Of a stretch of DNA of 64,000 nucleotides, positions 11,784 through 23,289 are shown piece after piece. The stretch lies in NCBI GenBank assembly GCA_036936605.1, contig JAUPFV010000004.1, positions 139,048,973 through 139,112,972 of the forward strand, in the 5' to 3' direction. The notes below the pieces were generated by a model that saw only the letters and a program-made list of their open reading frames with translations, was not told where the DNA came from and ran no database searches. The stretch is from Limnanthes douglasii subsp. nivea (Eukaryota > Streptophyta > Magnoliopsida > Brassicales > Limnanthaceae). Each line of letters begins with the position of its first letter. Position 1 is the first letter of the stretch. The translations under genes were made by a program, and so were the position numbers.

Positions 11784-12342
11784 ATATTAAAAATATATTT
11801 CATAACAACATTTATTTGTATTCATCAATTCATCATTTATACTATTTATAAATATGTACAAGGAAATATTTTTTAAATTTAAATATTAAAATATTGATGA
11901 ATGTAATTAATTTAACACTAATTTATTATTGAATAATCTAATTTATTGTTGTTAATAAGGTTGTAAACAGTTTGGTCTGTATGATTTGGCTCACCGAAAG
12001 TTAATTACTTAAACTTTAAAAGACTCGTCAAAGATATGATAAACTACATAATCTAAGTAGTTAGAGAAAAATAAGATGTAATATCCACAATATCTAAGAG
12101 ATATTTATTGTAACAACATACTCTATGAGTAACGGCCTACCAAAAATAAATAAAAGCATTTTTCATTCATTTATACAAAGCTTATTATGTTCTCTCAATA
12201 TTTTGTTACTTATTTACAATCCCATTTTGGCTTCGGCTCAAACTTACTACTCATAATTCTCCACATCAATTGGAGTCATTTGTGCGAGCCAAACTTGTCT
12301 TTTCAAGAAACCAAAATAAAAATTACAAGCCCAAACTAGCTT
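11784..12342. other. AT-rich interval, possible LTR remnant of element C
   Basis: No gene. The stretch 12.05-12.25 kb (AATAAATAAAAG, TTATGTTCTCTCAATATTTTG) faintly resembles the end of the LTR-like block at 26.2 kb and lies just before the gag remnant of element C, so it may be a decayed 5' LTR. This is weak. Confidence 0.25.
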
Positions 12343-13860
12343 ATGTCGAATTCTAAAGAAAGATATGGTCCATCTATAGACGAGGATTTGGAGATGAAGA
12401 AAGCCAATGGACAACTTCGGGCCCCAGAGGCTCATGTTGTGCCTCTTACTGAAATCAAGCGACTAACTTAACACCTAAGGAAAGAACATGCTAATGATTT
12501 TTGTTTGTTGTTGGAGCAATTAGTCTTGTAAGCTCCCAAAGTCAAATCTGTTCTGTAGGTGGTGGATGATAAAAAAAAGAGGATGCAAGTCCTGGAAAGC
12601 TCAAAGACCGTCTAAAAAATAAAACCTAAGACATGAAGCATATGTTCAAGACGTCTCAAAGTGAGGCCAAGTAAAACTTTAATCACAGATCCTCTAGGCG
12701 AAAGAGGAAGAAATGAGATCGTCACCTGAACAAGAAAAAAACCAAACTTCTATTTCTAGGAATAATCGAAGAGACGATAAGGGTAGAGAGCCTCAAATGG
12801 ATTGAGAAAAGGACAAAGAGCGCCCAAAAATTCCAAAAAATGTAAAAACTGGAGCCGTAACACATAATAAAGTGCAATAGGGATATTTGTTGCCCCCACC
12901 GGGATACCCTTTGCCTCCACCAGGTTACCATCAGTATCCCAAATATCATCTAGGATTTTTACAAAATCAAGTTCTCCTTGGAGGGATTCCATTCAACCAA
13001 CAACAAGTCTTGGCCTCATAACCGTTAATATCCTAAAACATCACCAGAGTACCAGCAGGTTATCCACCGAACCCTGCCCAGGGGTAGTAATATTTGATTG
13101 GTGTTGTTGGTTGGTCGTAAGGTTATATGAAGTCCCAACCATGATACATCCACCCAATCTAAAGATATCAACCAAATCAATCAAGGAAAAATACAAACCC
13201 GTTAGGAAAAAAATAGAAAGGACAAGAGTTTGAACATGCATACTCGTTCATGGATGCTTTAAATAACCATTAGAAGAATGATGATGTCCATCATGACCAA
13301 GAGTACCCACTAGCCCTTGAGGTTTTGTATCACATAATTTCACCATTTTATGATAACTAGAAGCTGGAGAAGTATTACAAGAAATGAGATCCAGATCATC
13401 GCATCTAGTAGTTCAACCACAAGAAATTGGAGTATGGAGTTAATGATGGATAAATTACTGAGCCTTTTCCATGACCCTTGAGGAAGCCTAGTGCATCAAT
13501 TCAATAATCTTCTGAAATGATGCATAAAAAACTACAAAATGTTTCAGACGACATTCAATAATCATTTTATAGGCTCAAAGAAGATCAAATGAGGTGCGGG
13601 TAACACAATCATTGTAAGGAGATAGCTAATGAAATTTTGAGGGAGTATATATACAAGCTTTGAACGATCTGGGGTTTGTTGAAGAAGGTTTCATATCTAA
13701 TGCGATGGTGAAAAAAGAAATATATGAACTTTAAAAGTCTACTAGCTGAGGTAGAGTGATATATCAATGTAGATGAATTTTCTAAAGCAAAGAAAGTATG
13801 AGATACCGAAATTCCGGATATATTAACCTATCATTCTCGGATAATGATATAAAAGGAGTG
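12343..13860 (+). pseudogene. Gag remnant of element C
   Basis: An ATG at 12343 opens MSNSKERYGPSIDEDLEMKK, followed by a charged linker, then Pro-rich repeats (LLPPPGYPLPPPGYHQYP near 12890-12940) and the capsid-type segment YPLALEVLYHIISPFYDN near 13305-13360. The B2 gag has the matching segment SLAMKILYRVMQLYYDN. There is a stop about every 20-60 codons. Confidence 0.6.
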
Positions 13861-13889
13861 GCATCTCCATAATATGATATAGTACTAAC

Positions 13890-14130
13890 GACGGTGGAGT
13901 TGGCAGAAGAAGAGATTATGAAGGTGATGATCGACACTGGAAGCTCGACAAATATCTTGTATAAATGTGCCTATGAAAGAATGAGATGAGCTCTAATGCT
14001 GACCCCAAGTTAAAGAGTTCTTATTAGCTTTATCATAGCAAAAACAAAAATCTTAGGGGATTTAAGTGTGGATATTGCTTTATGGAAGCAAAAGTATAAA
14101 AATATATACAATGTTTTTTTATTGTGTAGA
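13890..14130 (+). pseudogene. Retropepsin-like protease remnant of element C
   Basis: The plus strand reads MKVMIDTGSSTNILYKCAYE near 13920-13975. The aspartic protease active site DTGSS is intact and the spacing to the following helix is as in A1 (LIDTGSSANVLFKSTYDRL). Downstream frames are broken, so no active product is expected. Confidence 0.7.
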
Positions 14131-14159
14131 CTTCACATACTTAAATAAATAATATGCAA

Positions 14160-16670
14160 AGGACCCATTCACATTACCGAGGATTGACCATCTTGTAGAT
14201 GCAACATTAAGAAACAAAATGATATCCTTCACAGATGTTTTTATTAGATAAATCATATTACATATAAGACATGCGGACTAGGAACATACAACTTTCATAA
14301 CCAAAAGAGGGATACATTGATACAAAGTAATACCCTTCAGATTGAAGAATGGTAAAGGAACATACCAAAAACTAGTGAACAAGATATTAAAACTCAATTA
14401 GACCAACATATATGCCTACATTAATGTTATGTTGGTAATAAGCCTTCATAAATAAGATCACATAACAGACTTATTTGAGACAGTTGGAAACCTCAGGCGA
14501 GTAAATCTTAAGTTGAATTTATAAAAGTGTACATTTGGCAAACAATTTGGAAAGGGTTTGGGCTACATGGTGAGTAAATGGGGAATCGAGGTTGATGCAA
14601 CATATCGTGCCAACTTGAAAGTAATAGAGCCATCAAAAAATGCCAAAGAAGTCCAAATTCTGACCATAAAGCTAGCAACACTCAATATGTTCTTGTCAAG
14701 ATCCTTGGATAAATTTTAACAATTCTTTTAACTACTGAGAGAAGAAGGAAATTTTGCATAGACTCCAACATATAATGAGACATTCAACAATATGAAGAAT
14801 TTTTTGGCGTTCCTTGAACTGTTAACCAAACCTCGCTAGGATAGATCTTGTACATGTATTGTGTAGTCTTAGACTAAGCATTCAACGCAATACTGATAAG
14901 AGAAGAAATAAGAGAATCTAAAGCAATTATTATGTATGTAAATCTTTATTACAAACATAAACTAACTATTTACAATTACATAAACTTGCTTTATTATTAG
15001 TAGTTGCGGACATAAAAATGAGGTCATATTTAAAACTCATACTATAATAGTTAAAACTTCATACCCCTTAAGAAATGTATTAAAAAATCCATATGTCTTA
15101 GAGAAACTGAAAAAAAAATTGATATTAATAGAGTTAAAAGATTATGATATTTACTTTGAGCCGAGAATGAATATTAAATTTTAAGCATTGACAGACTTTC
15201 TAATGAAGTTTTAGTCTGATAGATCTATTTCTCTAACAAAAAGTTATAAGATACGTTGAGAGTCAGACCTGTTGGAGGAAGCAATAAACATGGCTCATGG
15301 TAGGAGCTCAAGTTATATCTCCAATAGAAGACTTAATAGATTATGTACATGCGTTATCGGCCTATACATCTGTTTCTCCTAAAATAACCATCCAAGAAAA
15401 TACTTCTATTAAATTAACCCACCACGGAATCTCAACTTTCAAGTCCAAATATGTATTAAAAATAAAAGTTAAATAAGAAGAAGAATATTAGATTACTTCA
15501 ATCAAGAAGTATATAATATAAATAATGCTCTTTTAAGGAAAAAGAAGAAGAATGAAAGATAAAGAGGAAGAGGAAGTTAACAAGATTTATTTAGACTTCA
15601 GGCACACTGTATATGAGAGGTTTACCTTACCCACTACTTTGGTACTTGGGCATAAATGAAGCAACACTCTATGTGGAAGAATTACAAAATGGATAAGGAA
15701 GTGCGCATTCTGGATATAAAGCATTATACCAAAGAATTTTACTCCAAATCTCATATTGGTAAAAAATTATGGAGGAAGCAAAGAAAGCAGTAAAGAAGTT
15801 TGAAACGTGTCAATGATTTAAAACTCAATAAAAGTTCTAGAAGTACTACTAAATAAAATAATCGAAGATTTTATACTTGACAGATGAGGTCTATATGTTG
15901 TAGGATATTTTCCACTTGCTCTAGGAGGAAAAATGTCCATACTAGTTTTCGTACATTGTTTCTCCCAAAATGGGTGAAAGCATAACCATTTGCAGAACAT
16001 CACGATAATATATCTAATATCTTTCTTAAAATTAAACAATTATTAGAGGTATGAAAAAATCACAAGATTTATTACTTACGGATAATGGAACTCAGTTCCG
16101 GAATGATAACGCGACAAGATTCTGCGCTCAAAATGGGATACAACAAATCTTTTATTCCTCCTTTATCCTTATCCCAATGCTCGACTCAAAGTGAGAAACA
16201 TGATATTGATATATGCTATTAAGAATATGTTGTAATAAACATCTGAAATCTAGCTGGAGTTCTTACAAGAAGTCTTATGGTCAAACCAAACCACACCTAT
16301 GACTTTTATAAAAGAAACACCATTTTTGCATGGTGTATCGAATTAAGGCAATAATTATAACCAAGATATGTATGTTATCCTACAATATATCAACATACAA
16401 TGAAAAAATAATAATGCACAAGCTCAAAGATCATACATAAACTTAATTGAGTAAAGAAGGGTCAAAACATATCGTCGATCAGAGCATTACAATGCTCTAT
16501 TTAGAAAGATATAAAATTCCAAAGTGTAGTTCAGTAGTTTTGAACCAAGAGACATGTTTTGAGAAGAGTTTTACTTCACACCAAATAAAACAGGCTAAAA
16601 AAGTTGGCTCCAAATTGGTAAATGATCATTCATTGTCGAAGACAAGATGAAGCCAGAAACTTACAAAAAT
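14160..16670 (+). pseudogene. Pol remnant of element C, segment 1 (RT, RNase H, integrase)
   Basis: RT begins with RIDHLVDATLRNKMISFTDVF near 14188-14250, where A1 has RIDQLVDSTSGNKILTFMDAF. It continues through the palm, thumb and first RNase H (LSRYESE-type region near 15170). The second RNase H is cut down by about 290 bp compared with segment 2 (junction near 15335). Integrase follows from about 15580 to 16420. Stops and shifts occur throughout. Confidence 0.6.
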
Positions 16671-16889
16671 GTAGAAAAAACCAAGTTTGACACCCCTAAA
16701 ATACATAGTATTTAAAGCTCTATCATAGTTCTTCATACTAAATCTTGTAACTTAATACTCTTATAAAAGGTATTTATTAAATCATGGGGATGTACTCGGT
16801 CTCAGCCAAAGAACAAAAAGCCAATGATACAAATTTTATCATAGTGGCCGAGGCAGAGGACAGAGAAGACTATTGGGACTCATATAAAA

Positions 16890-18818
16890 AAAGACAAAGA
16901 TTTGGGGCTACATGGTGAATGCATGAGGAATCGAGACTGATGCAATATATCTTGCCAACTTGGAAGTAATGAAGTTATCGACCGATTCGAAAGATGCCAA
17001 AAATTCGGACAAAAAATCTAGCAACACTCAATAGTTTCTTGACAAGATCCTTGGATAAATGTCAAATATTGTTTCAAGTAAATACAAAGAAGTTTATGGA
17101 TTTTCCTTGAAGTGTTAACCAAACCTCGGCCAAAAGAAATCTTGTACATGTACATTGTACTCTCAAACTAAGCATTCAACACAATACTAATAAGAGAGGA
17201 AGGAAGATAGTCTAAAGTAATATATTATGTATGTAAATATTTATTACAAACTTAAACTAGGTATTTACAAGTATAGAAACTTGCTTTATCATTAGTAGTT
17301 GCGGCCATGAAAATGATGTCATATTTCAAGCTCATATTATAATATTAAAACTTCACACCCCTTAAGAAATGTATTACAAAATCCACATGTCTAATTGAAA
17401 CTAACAAAATAGTTAATAAAGTTAAGGGATTATGATATTTATTTTGAGCCGAGAACAAAAATTAACTTTCAAGCATTGACAGACTTTCGAATGGAGTTTT
17501 AGTCTGATAGATCTATTTTTTTCAAACAAAGATTCATAAGATGCTTGGAGAGTCAGACCTATTGGAAGAAGAAATTACCATGGCTCATGAGTAGAAGTTC
17601 AAGTTATATCTCTAACAGAGGATATCCTAAACTAGTGCATGGAGTTTTGATTTCCAACATCTAATAATGAGGCCAAGTATGAAGCTGCAATCGCAGGACT
17701 TCAGCTTGTAAATATTTGTGTAGATAAAAAGGTAAAAATCTTAATCGAAACTCAATTAGTTGTCAATCAGGTAGTATGACATGTGGAAGAAACAAATGAG
17801 AGGATATTTTATTACATAAGAGAGTTACAATGGTCAATTGCTCGGGTTGAGCATGTAAACTTTAAATAATTACCAAGAGCCAAGAACTCAATAGACAATG
17901 CATATGCGTCTTTGGTTTGTACATCTTTAGCTCATGAAATAATCCTCATAGAAAATCCTTCTATAACATTAACCCACCATTTCCTCTCAATATTTATGTC
18001 CATAAAAGTAATGATAATAAAATATGAAAAAAGAAGAAGAGTAAAGAACTTTAATTAAGAAGTATCTGATGGAAATTGTGATCTTTTAAGGCAAAATAAA
18101 GTACGAAAGATAAAGAGAAAGTTAACAAGATTTTCTTAGACTTCAGGCACATTGTATAAGAGAGGTTTACCTTACCCACTAGTTCAGTTCTTAGGCACAA
18201 ATGAAGTAGTCTTCATCGTGGAAGAATTATATGATTGAGAATAAAGTGTGCATTCTGGATATAAAGCATTATATCGAAGAATTCTACTCCAATACTTGTA
18301 TTGGACAACCATTATAGAGGATGCAAAGAAAAACGTAAAGCAGTATGAAACGTGCCAATGATTTAAAACTCAATAAATGTTCCAAAAGTACTACTAGATA
18401 AAATAATCGAGGGAATCTATTTGATACATGAGGTCTAGATATTATAGGATCTTTGCCGCTTACTTTAGGAGGAAAATGTTCCATACTAGTTTTTGTAAAT
18501 TATTTCTCTCAAAGTGTGTGGAAGCCCAACCATTTCCAGAACATCACAATAATAAAGGTGATATCTTTCTTAAAAGTAAACAAATGTTACAGGTATGAAA
18601 TTATGAGAGTTATCACCACGGATACTGAAACTCAGTTCCAGAATGATAACGTCACCTCAAAAGGGAATACAACAAATATTTTCTTCCTCCTTCCATCTAT
18701 AGTCCAATGCTCGAGTCAAAGTAACCAACATGATATTGGTAAAGGATATGAATGATATGTTAGAATAAACAACTGAAATCTAGTTAGTGTTCTTTCAACA
18801 AGTCTTATGATTATACTT
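16890..18818 (+). pseudogene. Pol remnant of element C, segment 2
   Basis: A second copy of the same pol region. It begins in the RT (GGGCTACATGGTGA at 16903, matching 14558) and runs through both RNase H domains (TSNNEAKYEAAIAGLQLVNI near 17660-17715, the NNEAxYEA motif of the second RNase H) into integrase. It stops at 18818 inside integrase, where element D begins. The final 1.0 kb is repeated at 20487-21483 at roughly 95% identity by eye. Confidence 0.65.
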
Positions 18819-19170
18819 GATGAATTAAGAAATAACTCAAGGGTGATTTTGTGTTAGGCGAATATTTGGGGGACTAAACAATGAAAACCAAATCCTTTGT
18901 GAAAGTACCTTTTTAGAGAGAAAGTGAGAGCAAGACTAAGTAGAGAGAAAAAGTAATATTATAATAATCCACCCCATTAACAACTCGTGTGTGGTCCTTT
19001 TATAGTACAATAATGGGCCCCACACACTTTAGTTCATACCTATTACACATTTAGTCCCTATATTTTCTCACTTATCCATAATAACTATCTCTGTTATGCT
19101 TTTAACCATACTTCCCCAATAAAAATGCTTCCTTACAATTTTCCCATACATCTTTTATTCTCTCTCATTA
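18819..19170 (-). repeat. Probable LTR of fragment D
   Basis: About 350 bp beginning TGATGAATT and ending CATTA before a C-rich run (CCCTCC) that would be the complement of a polypurine tract. Read on the minus strand it contains a TATA-like ACTATAAAAGG near 18995. Boundaries are inferred by comparison with the A1 LTR, not from a second copy. Confidence 0.45.
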
Positions 19171-19782
19171 GTAGCCCTCCAGTCATAGTAAAAGTATTTT
19201 TACTAGGGACTAGGAATACACCTTTGAATCTCATCTTGTTTGTTTCAATTCTCCTCGAAAATGCACTTCCTCAGACATATTTTACTCTTCATATGTCCTC
19301 GAATGTTTGTTTCAATTCTCCCCGACAATGCACTTCCTCGAATATCTTTTACTCTTCATATGTCCTCGAATGTTATACTGATTAGCCCCCCCTCCCAATC
19401 CTTACAATGTCTTAGCAAAGTTTGAACCATGTTTCTGATCAAATTTATCCATCGGAATTAATTGGCTTGTCATTATATAGCCCCCTATACTTGGCTAACG
19501 AATTGCAAAGGTTGGACTCATCGGAACTAGCAATGCGAGTTTGCAAAATTGGGACAACAAACTGCCACATTTTTCATGACGTCATTAGTCGCAATTCTCT
19601 GTCACCAAATATCTTAAAAGATCTTATCCCGGTTCCCAACACTTTTCATCATTTGATTGCCTCTTCATCTTCTCCCTCGTTTTACGAATCAACAAAAATG
19701 CACCTATTTTACCCGTAACACCCCTAGGCAAACAAAGGAAAATGTCCCCAGGCCTAGCTTGCCCTAAAATCCCATCTTTCTC

Positions 19783-19790
19783 TATAAATA
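19783..19790 (+). promoter_or_regulatory. TATA box of the antisense gene in fragment D
   Basis: TATAAATA preceded by TTTCTC. The intact element A1 has TATAAATA at the same place relative to its plus-strand gene (37864-37871). Functional status is inferred. Confidence 0.5.
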
Positions 19791-19848
19791 CTGATCTCCT
19801 TCATTTTCATTCCAAAATTTTTGTTCTGAAATTTCTAGAGAGAGAAAG

Positions 19849-20488
19849 TTGGCTTATAAACCTCGTCGGATTCCAGAGTGGCTTCTAATCAGTAAGAAAT
19901 TTCAAGAGAGAGTTGCTGCTGGTGAATACGTTGAGCCTCAACCCCAACCTTTTATCACTATGTTCTACGGTTCCGGGCATCCATCTAGAAAAATCTGCTG
20001 CTATCATACCCCTCAAAATTTCACAACAAAATCAAGTTTCCGATCTCAACACCCTCGAACCCATGGGTAAAGATATATATCACAAACATTCTTCTGGGAA
20101 GAGGAAAAGACACCATAAGGATAAGAAGAACTCTCAGGAGCGTAAGCGCGCCAAAGGAACTCCCTCGGAAACCCCAGAGCCCCCTTTGGCTGTAGTAGTT
20201 GAAAATCCTCCTCTAAAGACCGACGCCTCTGGATCGAGCCTTCCAACCACCCCTTCAATAACGGCAACCGGGAGCCCTCGATTTTCTTCAGGAAGAAACA
20301 CCATTACCGAAGACGAGCTTCGAGCAATGCGAAACAAAGCCTTGGCTGCTAAAGGGAAAGCAATTTCCTCGGATATTCCTGAGCCAGCAACTCAACCGAT
20401 TTCTACTGCAGAGCAGAGTAAAGCCATTGATCTTTCCTCAGAGTCTTCTAGTCAAATGATTACCGCTCATGAAATGATTAGTACATAA
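19849..20488 (+). pseudogene. N-terminal part of an antisense (Tat aORF) gene, frameshifted
   Basis: Two overlapping plus-strand frames read a basic, low-complexity N-terminus. The first has KPRRIPEWLLISKKFQERV (19849-20070); the second has SGKRKRHHKDKKNSQERKR and a Ser/Pro/Thr-rich stretch with ITEDELRAMRNKALAAKGKA (19913-20488). A frameshift near 19960-20040 separates them. The basic start followed by a Ser/Pro-rich linker parallels exon 1 of the antisense gene in A1, and the upstream TATA box supports this. The conserved domain lies beyond the truncation at 20486, so homology is not proven. Confidence 0.45.
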
Positions 20489-21860
20489 GAGAGTTACAAT
20501 GGTCAATTGCTCGGGTTGAGGATGTAAACTTGAAATAATTACCAAGAGCCAAGAACTCAATAGACAATGCATATGCGTCTTTGGTCTGTACATCTTTAGC
20601 TCATGAAATAATCCTCAGAGAAAATCCTTCTATAACATTAACCCACCACTTCCTCTCAATATTCACGTCCATAAAAGTAATGATAATAAAAAAAGAAAAA
20701 GAAGAATAGTAAAGAGCTTTAATTAAGAAGTATCTCATAGAAAAAGTGATCTTTTAAGGCAAAATGAAGTACGAAAGATAAAGAGGAAGTTAACAAGATT
20801 TTCTTAGACTTCAGGAAGACTGTATAAGAGAGGTTTACCTTACCCAATAGTTCAGTTCTTAGGCACAAATGAAGTAGTCTTCATCGTGGAAGAATTATAT
20901 GATTGAGAATAAAGTGTGCATTCTGGATATAAAGCATTATATCGAAGAATTATACTCCAATACTTGTATTAGCCAACCATTATAGAGGATGCAAAGAAAA
21001 AAGTAAAGCAGTATGAAATGTGCCAATGATTTAAAACTCAATAAATGTTCCAAAAGTACTACTAGATAAAATAATCGAAGGAATTCTATTTGATACATGA
21101 GGTCTATATATTGTAGGATCTTTGCCACTTACTTTAGGAGGAAAATGTTCCATACTAGTTTTTGTAAATTATTTCTCAAGTGGGTGGAAGCGCAACCATT
21201 TCTAGAACATCACAATAATAACAGGTGATATCTTTCTTAAAAGTAAACAAATGTTACAGGTATGAAATTGTGAGAGTTATCACTACAGATACTGAAACTC
21301 AATTCCAAAATGATAACGTCGCCTCAAAAGGGAATACGACAAATATTTTCTTCCTCCTTCCATCTATAGTCCAATGCTCGAGTCAAAGTGGCCAACATGA
21401 TATTGATAAAGGATATGAATGATATGTTAGAATAAACAGCTGAAATCTAGTTAGTGTTCTTTCAACAAGTCTTATGATTATACTAAACTACACCTAGAAA
21501 ATGCCATGAATACCATTTTTCCATAGAAATTAAGGAAGTAGTTACAACCGAGATATGTATACCATCCCACAACATACCAAAATACAATGAAAAACAAAAC
21601 CCACAAGCTCGAAGATCATAAATATACTTAATTGAATAAATATTAGTCAAAACATAGCATCGATCAGAGCATTATAATGGACTACTTAGGAGTAAATAAA
21701 ATTCCAAAGTGCGGTTCAATAGTTTTGAACCAAGCAAAAACGTTCTGAGAAGAGTTTTACTTCACACCATAAAAAATAGTCTCGAAAAATTGGCTCCAAA
21801 CTGGGAAATACCATTAGGTATCGATGACAAAATAAATCCATAAACTTAAGTATTTATGCT
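20487..21860 (+). pseudogene. Pol remnant of element C, segment 3 (RNase H end and integrase)
   Basis: It begins inside the second RNase H (ATAAGAGAGTTACAATGGTC, as at 17815) and continues past the point where segment 2 is cut, through the rest of integrase (to about 21860). The 1.0-kb overlap with segment 2 is close to identical; segment 1 is more diverged. Frames are broken. From 21861 to 23280 I see no gene. Confidence 0.6.
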
Positions 21861-23280
21861 ACAACATGTCGTGCATAAAAAAAATCAAAATCATCTTACC
21901 TCAAATATCAAATTCATCTCAGTCATTTACATTGAAGAAAAGTGAGTGCAGAGCGTTATATGACTAGCCAATGAAACAAACTTAGGAAGCAATCTCAATA
22001 ATCAATAAACTAACATTTTGGTCGATATAAAAAGTAGTTAAAGCATCTAATGATATATCCAAAATGAGTTAAGTAAATTTCACCAAAAGTAGAAACAATG
22101 CATCATTTGTAGCCTTGAAAGAATCCTTATCAACAATGATATGAGAATGTGACAAAATATTTTTAAATGTTTTAGAAGAATCATCATCATGAATTATATA
22201 ATTTGGTGGATTTACTAAATGATTGACACGTGCCTTGGTGGTATCTGATAGTTCCACAAATATTTGATGGGTAATTATGTATATTAAATCACTAGCAAAG
22301 TTATATAATTTTTTACAAAAATAAGCTTAAGTATAAATATTAGAAAAAGAATAATTTTTAGAGAAATTAGTGATTAATATTAACTCCTGCCTCTACCTAG
22401 TTTAGGCAAAACGATTTATATAATAAATTATATTGGGTATTAGAGCCTATATGGTTAACATAACTATATGGATAACCAGTAATGTGCTATTTTAACCCAT
22501 TAATTTACTAAAATTAAATATATTTATTACTTATACATATAATTCTTCCAATATTATACACTTATTAGGTTGGTACTACAAAGAAAATCTAATTGTTAAA
22601 CTAATTGTAGTTATAATATCATTTCCAAAGTTTTTATGAATCGGTTGCGATTCTTCTTAAAAAATGTTATTAAATAAATCTTTTCTTCTAAAATTTACAT
22701 TCTAAAAAAAATGATAGCTTCATTCTAAAAAATTAAACCCTTAATGGGAGAATAAAATTTATAACCCTTTGAATGACATGAAAATCTATCAAATGGAAAA
22801 TAAATATTTTGGATTCTAGTTTTTGTTTGCTCGGCCTGTAAGGATTGTTTTTCAATTGGACATCCTTATACATGAATATGTATAAACTTGTGCTTTCGCC
22901 ATTTAAAAAGTTAATGTGACATGTTAGTTTATGTTATAGTGGGTACATTGTTAAAGATGTATACTGTAAAATTAAGAGCTTTGACCCATAGTGAAATAAG
23001 TAGTGATATATAATCAATTATGCTCTAATCATTTCTCAAAGTGCATCACCTGAAAAGTGCTTTTATATGTATAACAGACAAGTTTTTGCTTAACACCTTA
23101 CAAGTTGTACACACAAGTTAGCATAGTTTACCTCAATTGCAAGCTCTAACTGTGCCTGAAATATTTTACTCATTGATATATTGTCGTAAAATGATAACTC
23201 TTGGCAACGTTTGAGCTGCTCGAACATAAGAATTAATGGGCCCGACGTCACAATAGTTGAATGAGGAAACTATTCATTTA
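21861..23280. other. AT-rich interval without recognisable gene
   Basis: Only short random frames occur. It separates the integrase end of element C from its opposite-strand gene, matching the intergenic spacer between pol and antisense gene in A1, but longer. Confidence 0.4.
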
Positions 23281-23289
23281 CTTTACCAT

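Larger units (their letters stand above)
18819..20486 (+). mobile_element. D: fragment of a Tat element (3' LTR plus antisense gene start)
   Basis: A fragment whose left part (18819 to about 19170) resembles an LTR (TGATGAATTAAG start) and whose right part holds a TATA box and the start of a plus-strand gene. This is the layout seen in A1 from its left LTR to its antisense gene: CATTAG|TAGCCCTCC near 19166 parallels A1's TATCAG|TAGTCCCCC at 37514. The fragment ends abruptly at 20486, where segment 3 of element C starts; there is no second LTR. The host pol of that element would be on the minus strand and is absent. Confidence 0.55.

Noticed and set aside
19125..19718. Plus-strand frames of 61-98 aa upstream of fragment D's gene
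   Set aside because: They lie in the LTR/leader region and contain a simple repeat (CTCCTCGAAAATGCACTTCC-type, about 80-bp period) with no protein motif.
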